From Aquimarina aquimarini (GTDB taxonomy: Bacteria; Bacteroidota; Bacteroidia; Flavobacteriales; Flavobacteriaceae), in contig NZ_OMKE01000009.1 of the NCBI RefSeq assembly GCF_900299535.1, positions 124,001 through 188,000 on the forward strand: DNA of 64,000 nt, written 5' to 3'. The notes below the pieces were generated by a model, which saw nothing but the letters and a program-made list of their open reading frames with translations, ran no database searches and had not been told where the DNA came from. Shown here one piece after another: positions 1 to 9,122 of this stretch. Both the position numbers and the translations under genes were made by a program. Every line of letters starts with the position of its first letter. Position 1 is the first letter of the stretch.

Positions 1-1150
1 TAATACCAGTAACTGCATATAATGGAGTACGCAATTCATGACTTATCGTCGAAAAAAAGTTATTCTTTAATTGTGATGCATATTCTGTTTTTTCTTTGGT
101 ATCCAGAAGTTCTTTATTTTTTGTTTGCAAACTAGTATTCAATCGTAATCGTTTTTTATTGGATCGATATAACAGTACTACTACACTAATTGTAATCGCA
201 AATAGAGTAAGTAGTGCTAAAGTGAATAATTTTATTTTTTTGAGTGATTCTCGCTGGCTTTTATTTAATTCTGTGGTAAGAACCAAGCTACTTTCTTTTT
301 CAAACAAATCTCGTTCTAGTTTATTTTGTTCTTTTAACAAGCTTTGTTGATTTTCGAAGTTTTTTTCCAAATATGTAATCTGGTTTGTCATTGCCTCTAT
401 TGCCCTCTTAGGCTCATTCAATGAATCATATAAAACTGTTCGGTGTTTTTCTATCTTAATTAATTCTTTATACACCTTATGTTTTAACGCAATAGCTTCT
501 GCATCTTTCAAACTTTCTAGTGCGCTCTCATATTCTCTTTTATCAGAATAAATAGTTGCTAATAAGATATAAGAATTAACGATTATATCTGGCTGTTGTT
601 CTGTATTAGGCTGATACAGCCTTATAGCTTCCTTCAAATAAAAAAAAGCTTCATCAAAATCCTTGATAGAACACTTGATTAGCGCTATGTTATAAGTTGG
701 CCATAATGCTTTATACTCATCAGTAAGCTTCAAGGCTAAATCTCTGGATTTAAAAAAATTCTTTTCTGCTTTTTTATATTCTTTTTTTGCATAATATAGC
801 TCAGCTACATTATTGTAATGATAAATTAGATACGATTGATACCCTGCTTGCAATAACGCTTCTTTTGATAAGAGATAATTTTTTTCTGCTTTTTCAAAAT
901 CGCCAATAGCAAAAAAAATGTTTCCAATACAATTATAAGCCTCTCCTACAATAGAGTCACTAGCATTATTTTTACCATATTCAAGGGCAAAAATAAGTTG
1001 TTTATATGCCTTGGTATATTCTCCCTTATTAGAAATAATAAAGGATTCAGAAATTAATTTATTAATACTATCCTTACTTATTTTTTGTGATTGAGCATTA
1101 CAAATTAAACTACTTATAATACACCCAATAACACATATCGCCCTTTTCAT
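1..1150 (-). CDS. TPR-containing sensor histidine kinase (partial, C-terminus beyond window)
   Basis: The minus strand is open from the ATG at 1148-1150 to the window edge (383 codons seen). In order: signal peptide (residues 1-20, ending CNAQ), tetratricopeptide-like helices (about 25-230), a charged coiled coil, one membrane segment (about 308-328), a short coiled linker and the HisKA box FFSTISHELRTPLYAVTG with phospho-acceptor His371. This is the layout of flavobacterial two-component kinases with a periplasmic TPR sensor. The ATPase domain, and any fused receiver or AraC output domain, lie outside the window. It is divergent from the barrel gene at 1587. The signal and target are unknown. 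Confidence 0.85.
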   Translation of the reverse strand, partial: MKRAICVIGCIISSLICNAQSQKISKDSINKLISESFIISNKGEYTKAYKQLIFALEYGKNNASDSIVGEAYNCIGNIFFAIGDFEKAEKNYLLSKEALLQAGYQSYLIYHYNNVAELYYAKKEYKKAEKNFFKSRDLALKLTDEYKALWPTYNIALIKCSIKDFDEAFFYLKEAIRLYQPNTEQQPDIIVNSYILLATIYSDKREYESALESLKDAEAIALKHKVYKELIKIEKHRTVLYDSLNEPKRAIEAMTNQITYLEKNFENQQSLLKEQNKLERDLFEKESSLVLTTELNKSQRESLKKIKLFTLALLTLFAITISVVVLLYRSNKKRLRLNTSLQTKNKELLDTKEKTEYASQLKNNFFSTISHELRTPLYAVTGI

Positions 1151-1586
1151 AATTCAATTTTTAGCTAATTATAGATTTAGCAATTCACAAAAATTTCCTT
1201 CAAAATAATAACTGTGACACATCTAAATTAGACTACGGTTTTTAAGAGCAATACAATCTATTATGCCTTTGATTTATTTAATTCATAAAATCAATTACGT
1301 TATTAAAAATAACAAATTAACTTCTATTTTTCACATACAAGACCATGAAAAAAACATCTTAATATAATACTAACAACTAACTCATTACAGTAAAAAAATC
1401 TTGATTCAACCATTTATAAAAGCAAAATTTAATGTAAAAAGTAAAAATTGGATGTAACAAATTTTATCGTTTATCGTCTTACTCTTATACACAATTAATC
1501 ACTGTGTGATTTTATGGATTATCACGACTACGTATTATGCAATACATAGTACAATTTATAACATACATCAACTAAAAAACGAACAT
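1151..1586. other. Intergenic region between divergent kinase and barrel genes
   Basis: This AT-rich 436-base stretch separates two divergent starts. I see no ORF, strong hairpin or clear TTG/TAnnTTTG promoter. The only symmetric element is a weak inverted repeat, AATCAC-TGT-GTGATT at 1497-1511, about 75 bases before the chosen start of the barrel gene. It could be an operator but is too short to assign. Confidence 0.4.
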
Positions 1587-3956
1587 ATGAAATCAATCAA
1601 TCAAAAAATCATTTTACTTCTTTTTTCTTTTTGCTGTCTCTTATCTACAGCACAACCCAGTAATGAAACTGTTACTGGAACCATTCAAGGAACCGTTATT
1701 GATAAAAACTTACAACAACCCATTCCTTATGCAACAGTTGCCATACATAATGGTGCGGGTAAAATTATTAGTGGAGGTATCAGTACAGAGGATGGAAATT
1801 TTATAATCTCAGATGTTCCCAAAGGTCATTATACTATAAAAATACAATTCATAGGTTATAAAACACATTCTCAACCTATAGAAATTTCTAAACAAAATAG
1901 AGATCTTAATCTAGGTACAATATCATTAGAAGAAGAAGCTGAGGCTTTGGATGATGTAATGATAGTAGCAGAGCGAACAACCATAGAGCAAAAAATTGAT
2001 CGTAAAGTAATCAATATTGGTAAAGATCTAACTACAACAGGAGGAACTGCATCTGAAATTATGAATAATATTCCTTCTGTAAATGTAGATCAGGATGGTA
2101 ATATTGCTTTGAGAGGGAATCAAAATGTACGTATTCTTATTGATGGTAAACCCACAAATATTGATGCTACCCAATTATTAAAACAAATACCATCTACATC
2201 TATAAAAAAGATAGAATTAATTACCAATCCCTCTGCCAAATATAATCCCGAAGGAATGAGTGGTATCATCAATATCATTCTACACAAGAATAGCACTATT
2301 GGATTCAATGGTACTATCAACCTTGGACTTAATTTTGACAAAAATGCTAGATTTAATAGCTCTGTTGATTTAAACTACAGAACTGGAAGGTTTAACTTTT
2401 ATGGTAACTATGGTAACAATATCAATAAAAATCAAAATGGTGGTTTTGTAAATAGAACAGATGAAAATTATAGAACTGATTTTACATTTTTAGATAATAA
2501 TAAGTCTCATTTGTTTAAAGTAGGTTTAGATTATTTCATCAATGATCACAATACAATATCGGTGTATACAAATCAAAATTTGTTTGATGGATTGACTACT
2601 GGTAAAACAGATATCACTTTTGCAGAGAATGCTCAAAATAATGTAACACAAAACTTAGTAAGTAATAGCGAGAACCTAGGTTCTACATATAATTTTGATT
2701 ACAAACATGATTTCAAAAAAGAAGGTCATAATATAGAATTAGAAATTGATTATAACGTATTTGAAAGCGACAAAGATGATGGTTTTGGCTTTATAGGTAA
2801 TAATGATTTATTACCAAACTACAACGATCTAATCAATAACGATAGAAAAAACACAACAGTAAACTTGGATTATATCAACCCATTATCAGAAACGACTAAA
2901 TTAGAGTTAGGGTATGAAACTCGATTAAGAAGAACAGATAATGAATATCAATCAACTCTTTTTCAAAACTCGACATATAGTTATGATAGAGACATACATT
3001 CTTTTTATGCTACCTACGGCCAGAAATTTGAAAAATGGGGATATCAATTCGGTGCCCGAATAGAAAACTATGAGGTTGAAGCTATTTTTAATGGAGAAAA
3101 AATATTTGAAGATGATATTTTTACTGTATACCCATCTGGATACCTAAGTTATACTCCTGGTGAAAAAAATAGTTACCAGTTGAGTTACAGCAGAAGAATA
3201 GATCGTCCAGGGTTGAATCAAATAAATCCTATTAGAGAATGGAGCACTCCTAGAATTATTTCATTTGGAAACCCATCATTAAATCCACAGTTTACGAATT
3301 CTATCGAAGCAAATTATACACGAAAATTAGGAAAAGGCTCTATAACTAGTGGTATATTTTATAGAATAATTAATGATGAAATTAGCCAAGTGCTTATAGA
3401 AAATCCAGATGTTGAAGAAGGGCAAATACTAACTTTTGATAATTTTAAAAACAACTCTTCCTATGGCTTAGAAGTATCTGCTAATTATAAAACTACCAAT
3501 TGGTGGAGTGTAAATGCAAGTTTTGATCTCTATGCACAAACGCAAAAAGGAGTGGTAGAAAACACAAATAAAGAGGTTGATGCTTTTATCTATAATTTTA
3601 GAGTTAATAATAGTTTTAAAGCAACCAAAAATTTAACCTTCCAAGTATTTGGTTTCTATCGTGGCGAACAAGAAGGGATATTATTCAAAACAAAACCATT
3701 TTATTTTATCAATACTGGTGCCAGATATAATTTTATGAAAGGCAAAGGAACAGCTAGTATTAACTTCAATGATGTTTTCAATACGATGCGCTTTAGGTTT
3801 AATAGTGATACTCCATACCCACAAAACGGGCAATTCAAAGGAGAAACACAAACTATTTTCTTAGGATTATCATATAGATTTGGAAGTGGAAAAAACAGAC
3901 AGGTATCTCGAAAAAGAAGAGATAACAATGAAAAATCAGGAGGAGGCCTTTTATAA
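1587..3956 (+). CDS. TonB-dependent receptor-like outer membrane beta-barrel protein
   Basis: An outer-membrane protein of about 789 residues. The ATG at 1587 is chosen because it gives a clean signal peptide (MKSINQKIILLLFSFCC, cleavage near TAQ); the longer reading from 1506 adds 27 residues that do not look like an export signal. Domains: CarboxypepD_reg-like repeat (mature residues about 10-95, GTVIDKNLQQPIPYATV), a plug-like domain (NIPSVNVDQDGNIALRG, ILIDGKPTN, NPSAKYNPEG), then a long barrel rich in alternating aromatic strands, of the family often called outer membrane beta-barrel family protein. No SusD partner is adjacent, so this is not a polysaccharide utilisation locus. Substrate unknown. 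A relative lies at 9123. Confidence 0.85.
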   Translation: MKSINQKIILLLFSFCCLLSTAQPSNETVTGTIQGTVIDKNLQQPIPYATVAIHNGAGKIISGGISTEDGNFIISDVPKGHYTIKIQFIGYKTHSQPIEISKQNRDLNLGTISLEEEAEALDDVMIVAERTTIEQKIDRKVINIGKDLTTTGGTASEIMNNIPSVNVDQDGNIALRGNQNVRILIDGKPTNIDATQLLKQIPSTSIKKIELITNPSAKYNPEGMSGIINIILHKNSTIGFNGTINLGLNFDKNARFNSSVDLNYRTGRFNFYGNYGNNINKNQNGGFVNRTDENYRTDFTFLDNNKSHLFKVGLDYFINDHNTISVYTNQNLFDGLTTGKTDITFAENAQNNVTQNLVSNSENLGSTYNFDYKHDFKKEGHNIELEIDYNVFESDKDDGFGFIGNNDLLPNYNDLINNDRKNTTVNLDYINPLSETTKLELGYETRLRRTDNEYQSTLFQNSTYSYDRDIHSFYATYGQKFEKWGYQFGARIENYEVEAIFNGEKIFEDDIFTVYPSGYLSYTPGEKNSYQLSYSRRIDRPGLNQINPIREWSTPRIISFGNPSLNPQFTNSIEANYTRKLGKGSITSGIFYRIINDEISQVLIENPDVEEGQILTFDNFKNNSSYGLEVSANYKTTNWWSVNASFDLYAQTQKGVVENTNKEVDAFIYNFRVNNSFKATKNLTFQVFGFYRGEQEGILFKTKPFYFINTGARYNFMKGKGTASINFNDVFNTMRFRFNSDTPYPQNGQFKGETQTIFLGLSYRFGSGKNRQVSRKRRDNNEKSGGGLL

Positions 3957-4177
3957 ATAACACATTTCAACCAAAAATGTTAATAATTCAACAAAAACCA
4001 TCTTTAATTGTTAATTTTAATATAGAATTATCAAAAAACTCATTAAAGTTAAATAATTCTAAAAAAATGATAAAATCTGTAACACTTTAGAATTTCCGGC
4101 GTTTAATATAGTATAGTCATTGGTTATGATTTATTTGAATTAGCCTTTAAAAAATTAATAACCGAGTTATTAGATAA

Positions 4178-4209
4178 AAAAACGCGAAGCTTGATTGCTT
4201 CGCGTTTTT
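4178..4209. terminator. Bidirectional rho-independent terminator
   Basis: A perfect 13-bp stem (4178-4190 with 4197-4209, core CGCGAAGC/GCTTCGCG) with a 6-base loop, A-tract on the left and T-tract on the right. It lies 24 bases past the fabH stop and downstream of the barrel gene, so it can end both convergent transcripts. Confidence 0.85.
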
Positions 4210-4232
4210 GATTTTTTATAGACATCACAATA

Positions 4233-5240
4233 TCACCATTTTATAATAGCACTACCCCAAGTAAAACCACTTCCAAAAGCTGCTAGCACTACCAAATCAC
4301 CTTCTTTGATTTTACCTTCCTCCCAAGCCTCTGTAAGTGCAATAGGAATAGAAGCTGCTGTAGTATTACCATATTTCTGTATATTATTAAATACTTGATC
4401 GTCTGATAATTTAAATTGTTTTTGTACAAACTGAGATATTCTCAGGTTTGCTTGATGAGGAATCAACATGTTTATATCTGCTGCTGTCAAGTTATTGGCT
4501 TGTAATCCTTCATTAATTACCTCAGAAAAACGTACTACAGCATTTTTAAAAACAAATTGACCATTCATATATGGATAATAAGGTATATTTTCCTGTGGGT
4601 TTTCTGCAATAATCTCTGGCACCCAATGTGCTGTACTAGGCCCTTCTAGTGATAATTCTTTTGCATGTGCTCCTTCACTATGCAAATGAGTAGACAACAC
4701 GCCAAACCCATCTCTCTCACTCCTTGTCATTACAGCTGCTCCTGCTCCATCACCAAAAATTACAGAAACTCCTCTTCCACGAGTGGTCATATCCAAACCT
4801 CCACTATGGTTTTCACTACCAATTACCAAAACATTTTTATACATTCCTGTTTTTATAAATTGATCTGCAACAGATATTGCATATACAAAACCACTACATT
4901 GATTACGTATATCCAATGCAGGAATGGTTCTCATATTCATCATTTCCTGAACCTGAACTCCTCCTCCAGGAAAATACATATCTGGGCTTAGGGTTGCAAA
5001 AATGATCAAGTCAATAGCATCTGTAGTAAGCTTGGCTCTTTCTAAAGCTATTTTGGCAGCTTTTACCCCCATTACAGAAGTACTATTGCCATCACCTTTT
5101 TTGATATGACGTCTTTGTTGTATACCAGTGCGTTCTTGAATCCATTCGTCATTGGTATCCATCTTTTTAGAAAGATCATCATTGGTAACAATATTTTCTG
5201 GGACATAATATCCCAATCCCGATATTCTTGAAGTATACAT
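4233..5240 (-). CDS. fabH: 3-oxoacyl-[acyl-carrier-protein] synthase III (FabH-type)
   Basis: 335 residues, the usual KAS III length. FabH condenses acetyl-CoA with malonyl-ACP to start type II fatty acid synthesis in the cytoplasm. The Cys-His-Asn triad is complete: C115 (DIRNQCSGF), H262 (IPHQANLRI) and N292 (YGNTTAASIP). The N-terminal signature ISGLGYYVPENIVTN and DEWIQERTGI are typical. The gene stands alone, not in a plsX-rpmF-fabH cluster, so it may be a second KAS III or serve another acyl pathway. The start at 5240 matches the family N-terminus. Confidence 0.9.
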   Translation of the reverse strand: MYTSRISGLGYYVPENIVTNDDLSKKMDTNDEWIQERTGIQQRRHIKKGDGNSTSVMGVKAAKIALERAKLTTDAIDLIIFATLSPDMYFPGGGVQVQEMMNMRTIPALDIRNQCSGFVYAISVADQFIKTGMYKNVLVIGSENHSGGLDMTTRGRGVSVIFGDGAGAAVMTRSERDGFGVLSTHLHSEGAHAKELSLEGPSTAHWVPEIIAENPQENIPYYPYMNGQFVFKNAVVRFSEVINEGLQANNLTAADINMLIPHQANLRISQFVQKQFKLSDDQVFNNIQKYGNTTAASIPIALTEAWEEGKIKEGDLVVLAAFGSGFTWGSAIIKW

Positions 5241-5445
5241 AGAGTTAATTTGTATCTGTTGTGTATTATACTATTATTTGGTAACTAAAAAGTTGACACC
5301 AATATATGTATTCTTAACATTTTGATAAAAGAAACCATAACTATATTATATGCACGCATAGTAAACACACTGATACTTAATGACTTTATTCAAACACAAA
5401 ATTATATTATTTCTATTCTTATGTCATAACAACAGAAAAGGTATA

Positions 5446-5690
5446 AAAACGAGAAAGATGCACCAACCACAGTGCATCTTTCTTACAACCTAACCAATAA
5501 ATAAACAAACCTAACCAGTCATACGACTGATTATGGTATTTTAATCCTTATAATTGCTATACTATAATAGCAGATTAGGATATATAAATAATTAAGCAAA
5601 TAGACTTAATCATTTTTTTCATTTTTATAATAGTACTTAAAATCCTGACGGCGACAGAAAAAACCCATCGCTCTATCAGGATTCTTATTA
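5446..5690 (-). ncRNA. Candidate small RNA with 5' structured element (possibly flavo-1-like) and terminator
   Basis: Minus strand, 200-450 bases upstream of fabH. Visible in order: promoter TTTG (5723-5726), 20-base spacer, TATGATTG (5695-5702); predicted 5' end near 5688-5690; a two-part hairpin at 5641-5683 (outer 8-bp stem AATCCTGA/TCAGGATT, inner stem GGCGA/TCGCT with one G-U, A-rich loop); a 15-codon ORF (ATG 5620-5622, stop 5575-5577); small hairpins; and a terminator stem (5452-5463 with 5472-5483, 12 bp perfect) followed by T5 on the minus strand. The 5' hairpin recalls the Rfam flavo-1 motif from memory; that match is unverified. It could also be a leader for fabH read-through. Confidence 0.5.
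5452..5483 (-). terminator. Terminator of the candidate small RNA
   Basis: A perfect 12-bp stem with an 8-base loop, followed on the minus strand by CGTTTTTATAC. No annotated minus-strand gene lies immediately upstream, which is the main reason to propose a separate short transcript. Confidence 0.7.
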
Positions 5691-5694
5691 TTTA

Positions 5695-5726
5695 CAATCA
5701 TAGAGGGTAATATATCTCATAGCAAA
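5695..5726 (-). promoter_or_regulatory. Bacteroidota-type promoter for the candidate small RNA
   Basis: On the minus strand TTTG (5726-5723) is followed by 20 bases and TATGATTG (5702-5695), one base from the TAnnTTTG consensus of the Bacteroidota primary sigma factor. It places the RNA 5' end just before the 5641-5683 hairpin. Confidence 0.45.
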
Positions 5727-5943
5727 GTTTTTCCCGCTTTATATACCTTTATGTATCTAATCAACATTAAAGCACACAAAACATTGATTGCAAATAAATT
5801 ATGATAGTTATTTTCTTATTTAAGTACAATTTTCATATCACACTACAACGGATCGTACCTGAAAAAAATAAATCATTTGGCAACTTAGTCTAAGAAGAAA
5901 ACAAATAATTACAACTATTATAAAAAAAATATCTCAATGCCAG

Positions 5944-5976
5944 TTTGGCAGATACATAGTATTGGTATTTTTTTTG
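5944..5976 (+). promoter_or_regulatory. Possible htpG promoter
   Basis: TTTG (5944-5947), 18-base spacer, then TATTTTTT (5966-5973) continuing to TTG. The last G of the -7 motif is missing at the exact position, so the match is approximate. It would give a leader of about 45 bases. Confidence 0.35.
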
Positions 5977-6025
5977 AGTAGAACATCATCACAAAGATGA
6001 TAATCAAATTAAAAAAAGTATAAAA

Positions 6026-7912
6026 ATGGCAACAGGAAATATTAATGTATCAGTAGAGAATATTTTTCCTTTAATTAAAAAATTCTTGTATTCTGATCAC
6101 GAGATTTTTTTACGTGAACTTATTTCAAATGCAACAGATGCAACTCTAAAACTAAAACATTTGGCCAATATTGGTGAAGCCAAAATAGAATATGGCAATC
6201 CAGTTATTGAAGTAAAAATAGATAAAGACAAAAAGCAATTGCATATTATTGATCAGGGACTCGGTATGACTACAGAGGAAGTGGAAAAATATATCAATGA
6301 AGTTGCTTTTTCTGGTGCCGAAGAATTTCTTGAAAAATATAAAGATAGTGCCAAAGATTCTGGAATCATTGGACATTTTGGCCTTGGGTTCTACTCTGCA
6401 TTTATGGTAGCCAGTAAAGTAGAAATTATTACAAAATCTTATAAAGATGAGCCTGCGGCACATTGGATTTGTGATGGGTCTCCAACATATAGCCTAGAGG
6501 CTCATGATAAGACAGAAAGAGGTACTGAAATTATTTTACATATTGGTGAAGATGATACAGAATTTCTTGAAGAGGCTAGAATAAGTGAGTTATTGGTAAA
6601 ATACAACAAGTTTATGCCAGTATCAATCAAATTTGGTACTAAAACTGAAACTTTACCAAAACCAGAAGATGCAAAAGAAGAAGACCCTGCTCCTACTCAA
6701 GAAGTAGATAACATCATTAATAACCCTAATCCTGCTTGGACAAAACAACCTTCCGACCTTAAAGATGAAGATTATAAAAGCTTCTATCGTGAGTTGTACC
6801 CAATGCAATTTGAGGAGCCACTATTCAACATACATCTTAATGTAGACTATCCTTTTAACCTTACAGGGATTTTATATTTCCCAAAACTAGGGCAGGATAT
6901 GAATATGCAAAAAGACAAAATTCAATTATACCAAAATCAAGTATTTGTTACAGATAATGTAGAAGGTATCGTACCAGAATTCCTTACAATGCTTCGTGGT
7001 GTAATTGACTCTCCAGATATTCCTCTTAATGTATCTCGTTCTTACTTGCAAGCAGATGGTAATGTAAAAAAGATATCTAGTTATATTACTAAAAAAGTTG
7101 CTGATAAACTAAACTCTATGTTTAAAAACAGTAGAGAAGATTTTGAGCAAAAATGGAATGACATTAAAATTGTGATTGAGTATGGAATGCTTTCTGAAGA
7201 TAAGTTTTTTGAAAAAGCTGACAAATTTGCTCTTTATCCAACAGTAGATGGTTCGTACTTTACTTTTGAAGAATTACAAGAAAAAATCAAAGATACTCAA
7301 ACCGACAAAGATGATAAACTGGTAATCTTATATGCTTCTGATAAAGATGAGCAACACTCATATATCTCTGCGGCAAAAGAAAAAGGATATGAAGTATTAT
7401 TACTAGACTCTCCTATTGTATCACATTTAATTCAAAAACTAGAAACTAGCAAAGAAAAAATTTCTTTTGCACGTGTAGATGGAGATCATATTGATAACCT
7501 CATCAAAAAAGATGAAGAAACTGTATCTAAATTATCTGACGAGGAAAAAGAAACCCTTAAAGCTGATCTTGAGAAAATAATTCCTACAGATAAATATACT
7601 GTACAGCTAGAAGCTATGGATAGTGATGCATCTCCATTTATGATCACTCAGCCAGAATTTATGCGCCGTATGAAAGAAATGCAACAGACTGGTGGCGGCG
7701 GAATGAACATGTTTGGTAATATGCCAGAAATGCACAATCTAATTGTAAATACAAACCATGAATTGATCGGTCAAATCAAAGACACCAAGACCGACAAGAA
7801 GAAAGAACGTCTGATCAAACAATCATTGGATCTTGCTAGACTTTCTCAAAATTTATTAAAAGGAGAAGAATTAACAAACTTTATCAAACGTAGTTATGAT
7901 ATGATAAAGTAG
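6026..7912 (+). CDS. htpG: Molecular chaperone HtpG (Hsp90)
   Basis: 628 residues, normal for bacterial Hsp90, an ATP-dependent cytosolic dimeric chaperone. The N-terminal GHKL ATPase domain shows the catalytic-Glu helix RELISNATDA, the DQGLGMT box and the lid motif GHFGLGFYSAFMVA. The middle domain carries NVSRSYLQ, with the arginine that contacts the ATP phosphate. The C-terminal dimerisation domain is complete. An acidic insert (about residues 210-240) follows the N-domain. The ATG at 6026 is preceded by an A-rich stretch without Shine-Dalgarno, as usual here. Monocistronic with its own terminator. Confidence 0.95.
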   Translation: MATGNINVSVENIFPLIKKFLYSDHEIFLRELISNATDATLKLKHLANIGEAKIEYGNPVIEVKIDKDKKQLHIIDQGLGMTTEEVEKYINEVAFSGAEEFLEKYKDSAKDSGIIGHFGLGFYSAFMVASKVEIITKSYKDEPAAHWICDGSPTYSLEAHDKTERGTEIILHIGEDDTEFLEEARISELLVKYNKFMPVSIKFGTKTETLPKPEDAKEEDPAPTQEVDNIINNPNPAWTKQPSDLKDEDYKSFYRELYPMQFEEPLFNIHLNVDYPFNLTGILYFPKLGQDMNMQKDKIQLYQNQVFVTDNVEGIVPEFLTMLRGVIDSPDIPLNVSRSYLQADGNVKKISSYITKKVADKLNSMFKNSREDFEQKWNDIKIVIEYGMLSEDKFFEKADKFALYPTVDGSYFTFEELQEKIKDTQTDKDDKLVILYASDKDEQHSYISAAKEKGYEVLLLDSPIVSHLIQKLETSKEKISFARVDGDHIDNLIKKDEETVSKLSDEEKETLKADLEKIIPTDKYTVQLEAMDSDASPFMITQPEFMRRMKEMQQTGGGGMNMFGNMPEMHNLIVNTNHELIGQIKDTKTDKKKERLIKQSLDLARLSQNLLKGEELTNFIKRSYDMIK

Positions 7913-7942
7913 TCACTAGAAACTGTTAATATTTATAAATAT

Positions 7943-7976
7943 AAAACCGCTTCATTGTTACGATTGAAGCGGTTTT
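7943..7976 (+). terminator. htpG rho-independent terminator
   Basis: A 12-bp stem (7943-7954 with 7965-7976, core ACCGCTTCA/TGAAGCGGT) with a 10-base loop and a T-tract to 7979, 30 bases past the htpG stop. Confidence 0.9.
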
Positions 7977-7990
7977 TTTGTATCACACTT

Positions 7991-8020
7991 TTGTTATGTA
8001 ACTCAAAACTTTTACATTCG
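7991..8020 (+). promoter_or_regulatory. Promoter of the LuxR-type regulator
   Basis: TTG (7991-7993), exactly 19 bases, then TACATTCG (8013-8020), one mismatch from TAnnTTTG. It predicts a short leader before the ATG at 8048. Confidence 0.5.
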
Positions 8021-8047
8021 TACAGCTAGCTTCTATATTGTATTATA

Positions 8048-9037
8048 ATGAAGAACATATATTATTTTTTTCTACTTGCATTCCTACTAGGCTCTAACCT
8101 ATTTGGTCAAAATTGCGTTTCGGGATATGTTGATATTAAAAACCCCAAGAATTGGGAACACCAAGTTTATCTAAGTCAACTCCACCCCAAAGAAAATTCA
8201 AATACATTTTACGATACACAAATTGCATCATCACCCATTGCGGCAGATGGTCATTTTACTTTTGATCAAAACTTATTTACTACAAAAGAACATATTTACA
8301 AATTACATATTAAGCCTTTATCCCCAAAAGAAAAAGACACACTATCTAAAAAAGTAAAAAACTTTGAATTGTTTATTCTATCAAAAAATGATACTATACA
8401 TTTTGATAAAAGCGAACAATTATTTGCTAAACATACTAGTAATAACAAAGCAAATCATGAATGGCAAAAACTAAAAAATTTTGAAGCACGATACGAAAAT
8501 CTAACATCAGATTTTGATCCCAAAAAATATCTTTTGGAAACAAAAGGCTATGTAAAAGATTCACTGCAAATCCTTTTGGTAAAACTCATTGGTATAAAAA
8601 GGTTAGACGATCAAGGTCTTTTAGAAAAAGATGCGCAGGCAAACCCAGCATATTATCTAAGTTTGATAAATGAATTAAAATCAAGTGACCTTGACCCTTC
8701 TACCTATGTTTATCTAGAAAACAAACTACAAACAATCACTCAAGAAACCACCAACAAAAAATATACAATCAGTTTATGGGGTAATGCCTTTGCAATTTTT
8801 ATTATCTGTATACTACTTCTGGTCATTATAAAATTCTTAAAGAATCAGAAAAAACAGAAACCAATACCATTGAGTAAACAAGAAAAGGTTATAAAAAACC
8901 TTATTATATCGGGCAAAAGCAATAAAGAAATTGCGAATGAACTTTTTATAAGCTTAAGTACTGTAAAAACACATATATCAAACATTTACAGCAAACTAAA
9001 TATTTCTAGCAGACAAGACTTATTACTCAAAAAATAG
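8048..9037 (+). CDS. Membrane-anchored LuxR-type transcriptional regulator
   Basis: 329 residues. Signal peptide (1-20, ending FGQ), a periplasmic region of about 220 residues starting with a DUF4369-like beta-rich segment, one membrane helix (about 242-263), and a cytoplasmic C-terminal LuxR/GerE helix-turn-helix (275-329) with the typical SNKEIANELFISLSTVKTHI. The layout suggests direct transmembrane signalling from an envelope sensor to DNA, with no kinase step visible. It lies 85 bases upstream of the barrel gene at 9123 on the same strand, so it may control that gene or be co-transcribed with it. Ligand and targets are unknown. Confidence 0.8.
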   Translation: MKNIYYFFLLAFLLGSNLFGQNCVSGYVDIKNPKNWEHQVYLSQLHPKENSNTFYDTQIASSPIAADGHFTFDQNLFTTKEHIYKLHIKPLSPKEKDTLSKKVKNFELFILSKNDTIHFDKSEQLFAKHTSNNKANHEWQKLKNFEARYENLTSDFDPKKYLLETKGYVKDSLQILLVKLIGIKRLDDQGLLEKDAQANPAYYLSLINELKSSDLDPSTYVYLENKLQTITQETTNKKYTISLWGNAFAIFIICILLLVIIKFLKNQKKQKPIPLSKQEKVIKNLIISGKSNKEIANELFISLSTVKTHISNIYSKLNISSRQDLLLKK

Positions 9038-9122
9038 AAATCATACCAGTACTAGTACCTTATTCAGCTTGATATCACGGTAATTTTCACCTATTTCATT
9101 AGTTATTTGCTTCAAAAAAATA

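Noticed and set aside
96..350. 84-codon plus-strand frame at the left edge
   Set aside because: It is antisense to the sensor kinase, whose reading frame is continuous and contains a full H-box.
5241..6025. CRISPR or tandem repeat array in the long gap before htpG
   Set aside because: The symmetric elements differ in sequence and size and do not form repeat-spacer units.
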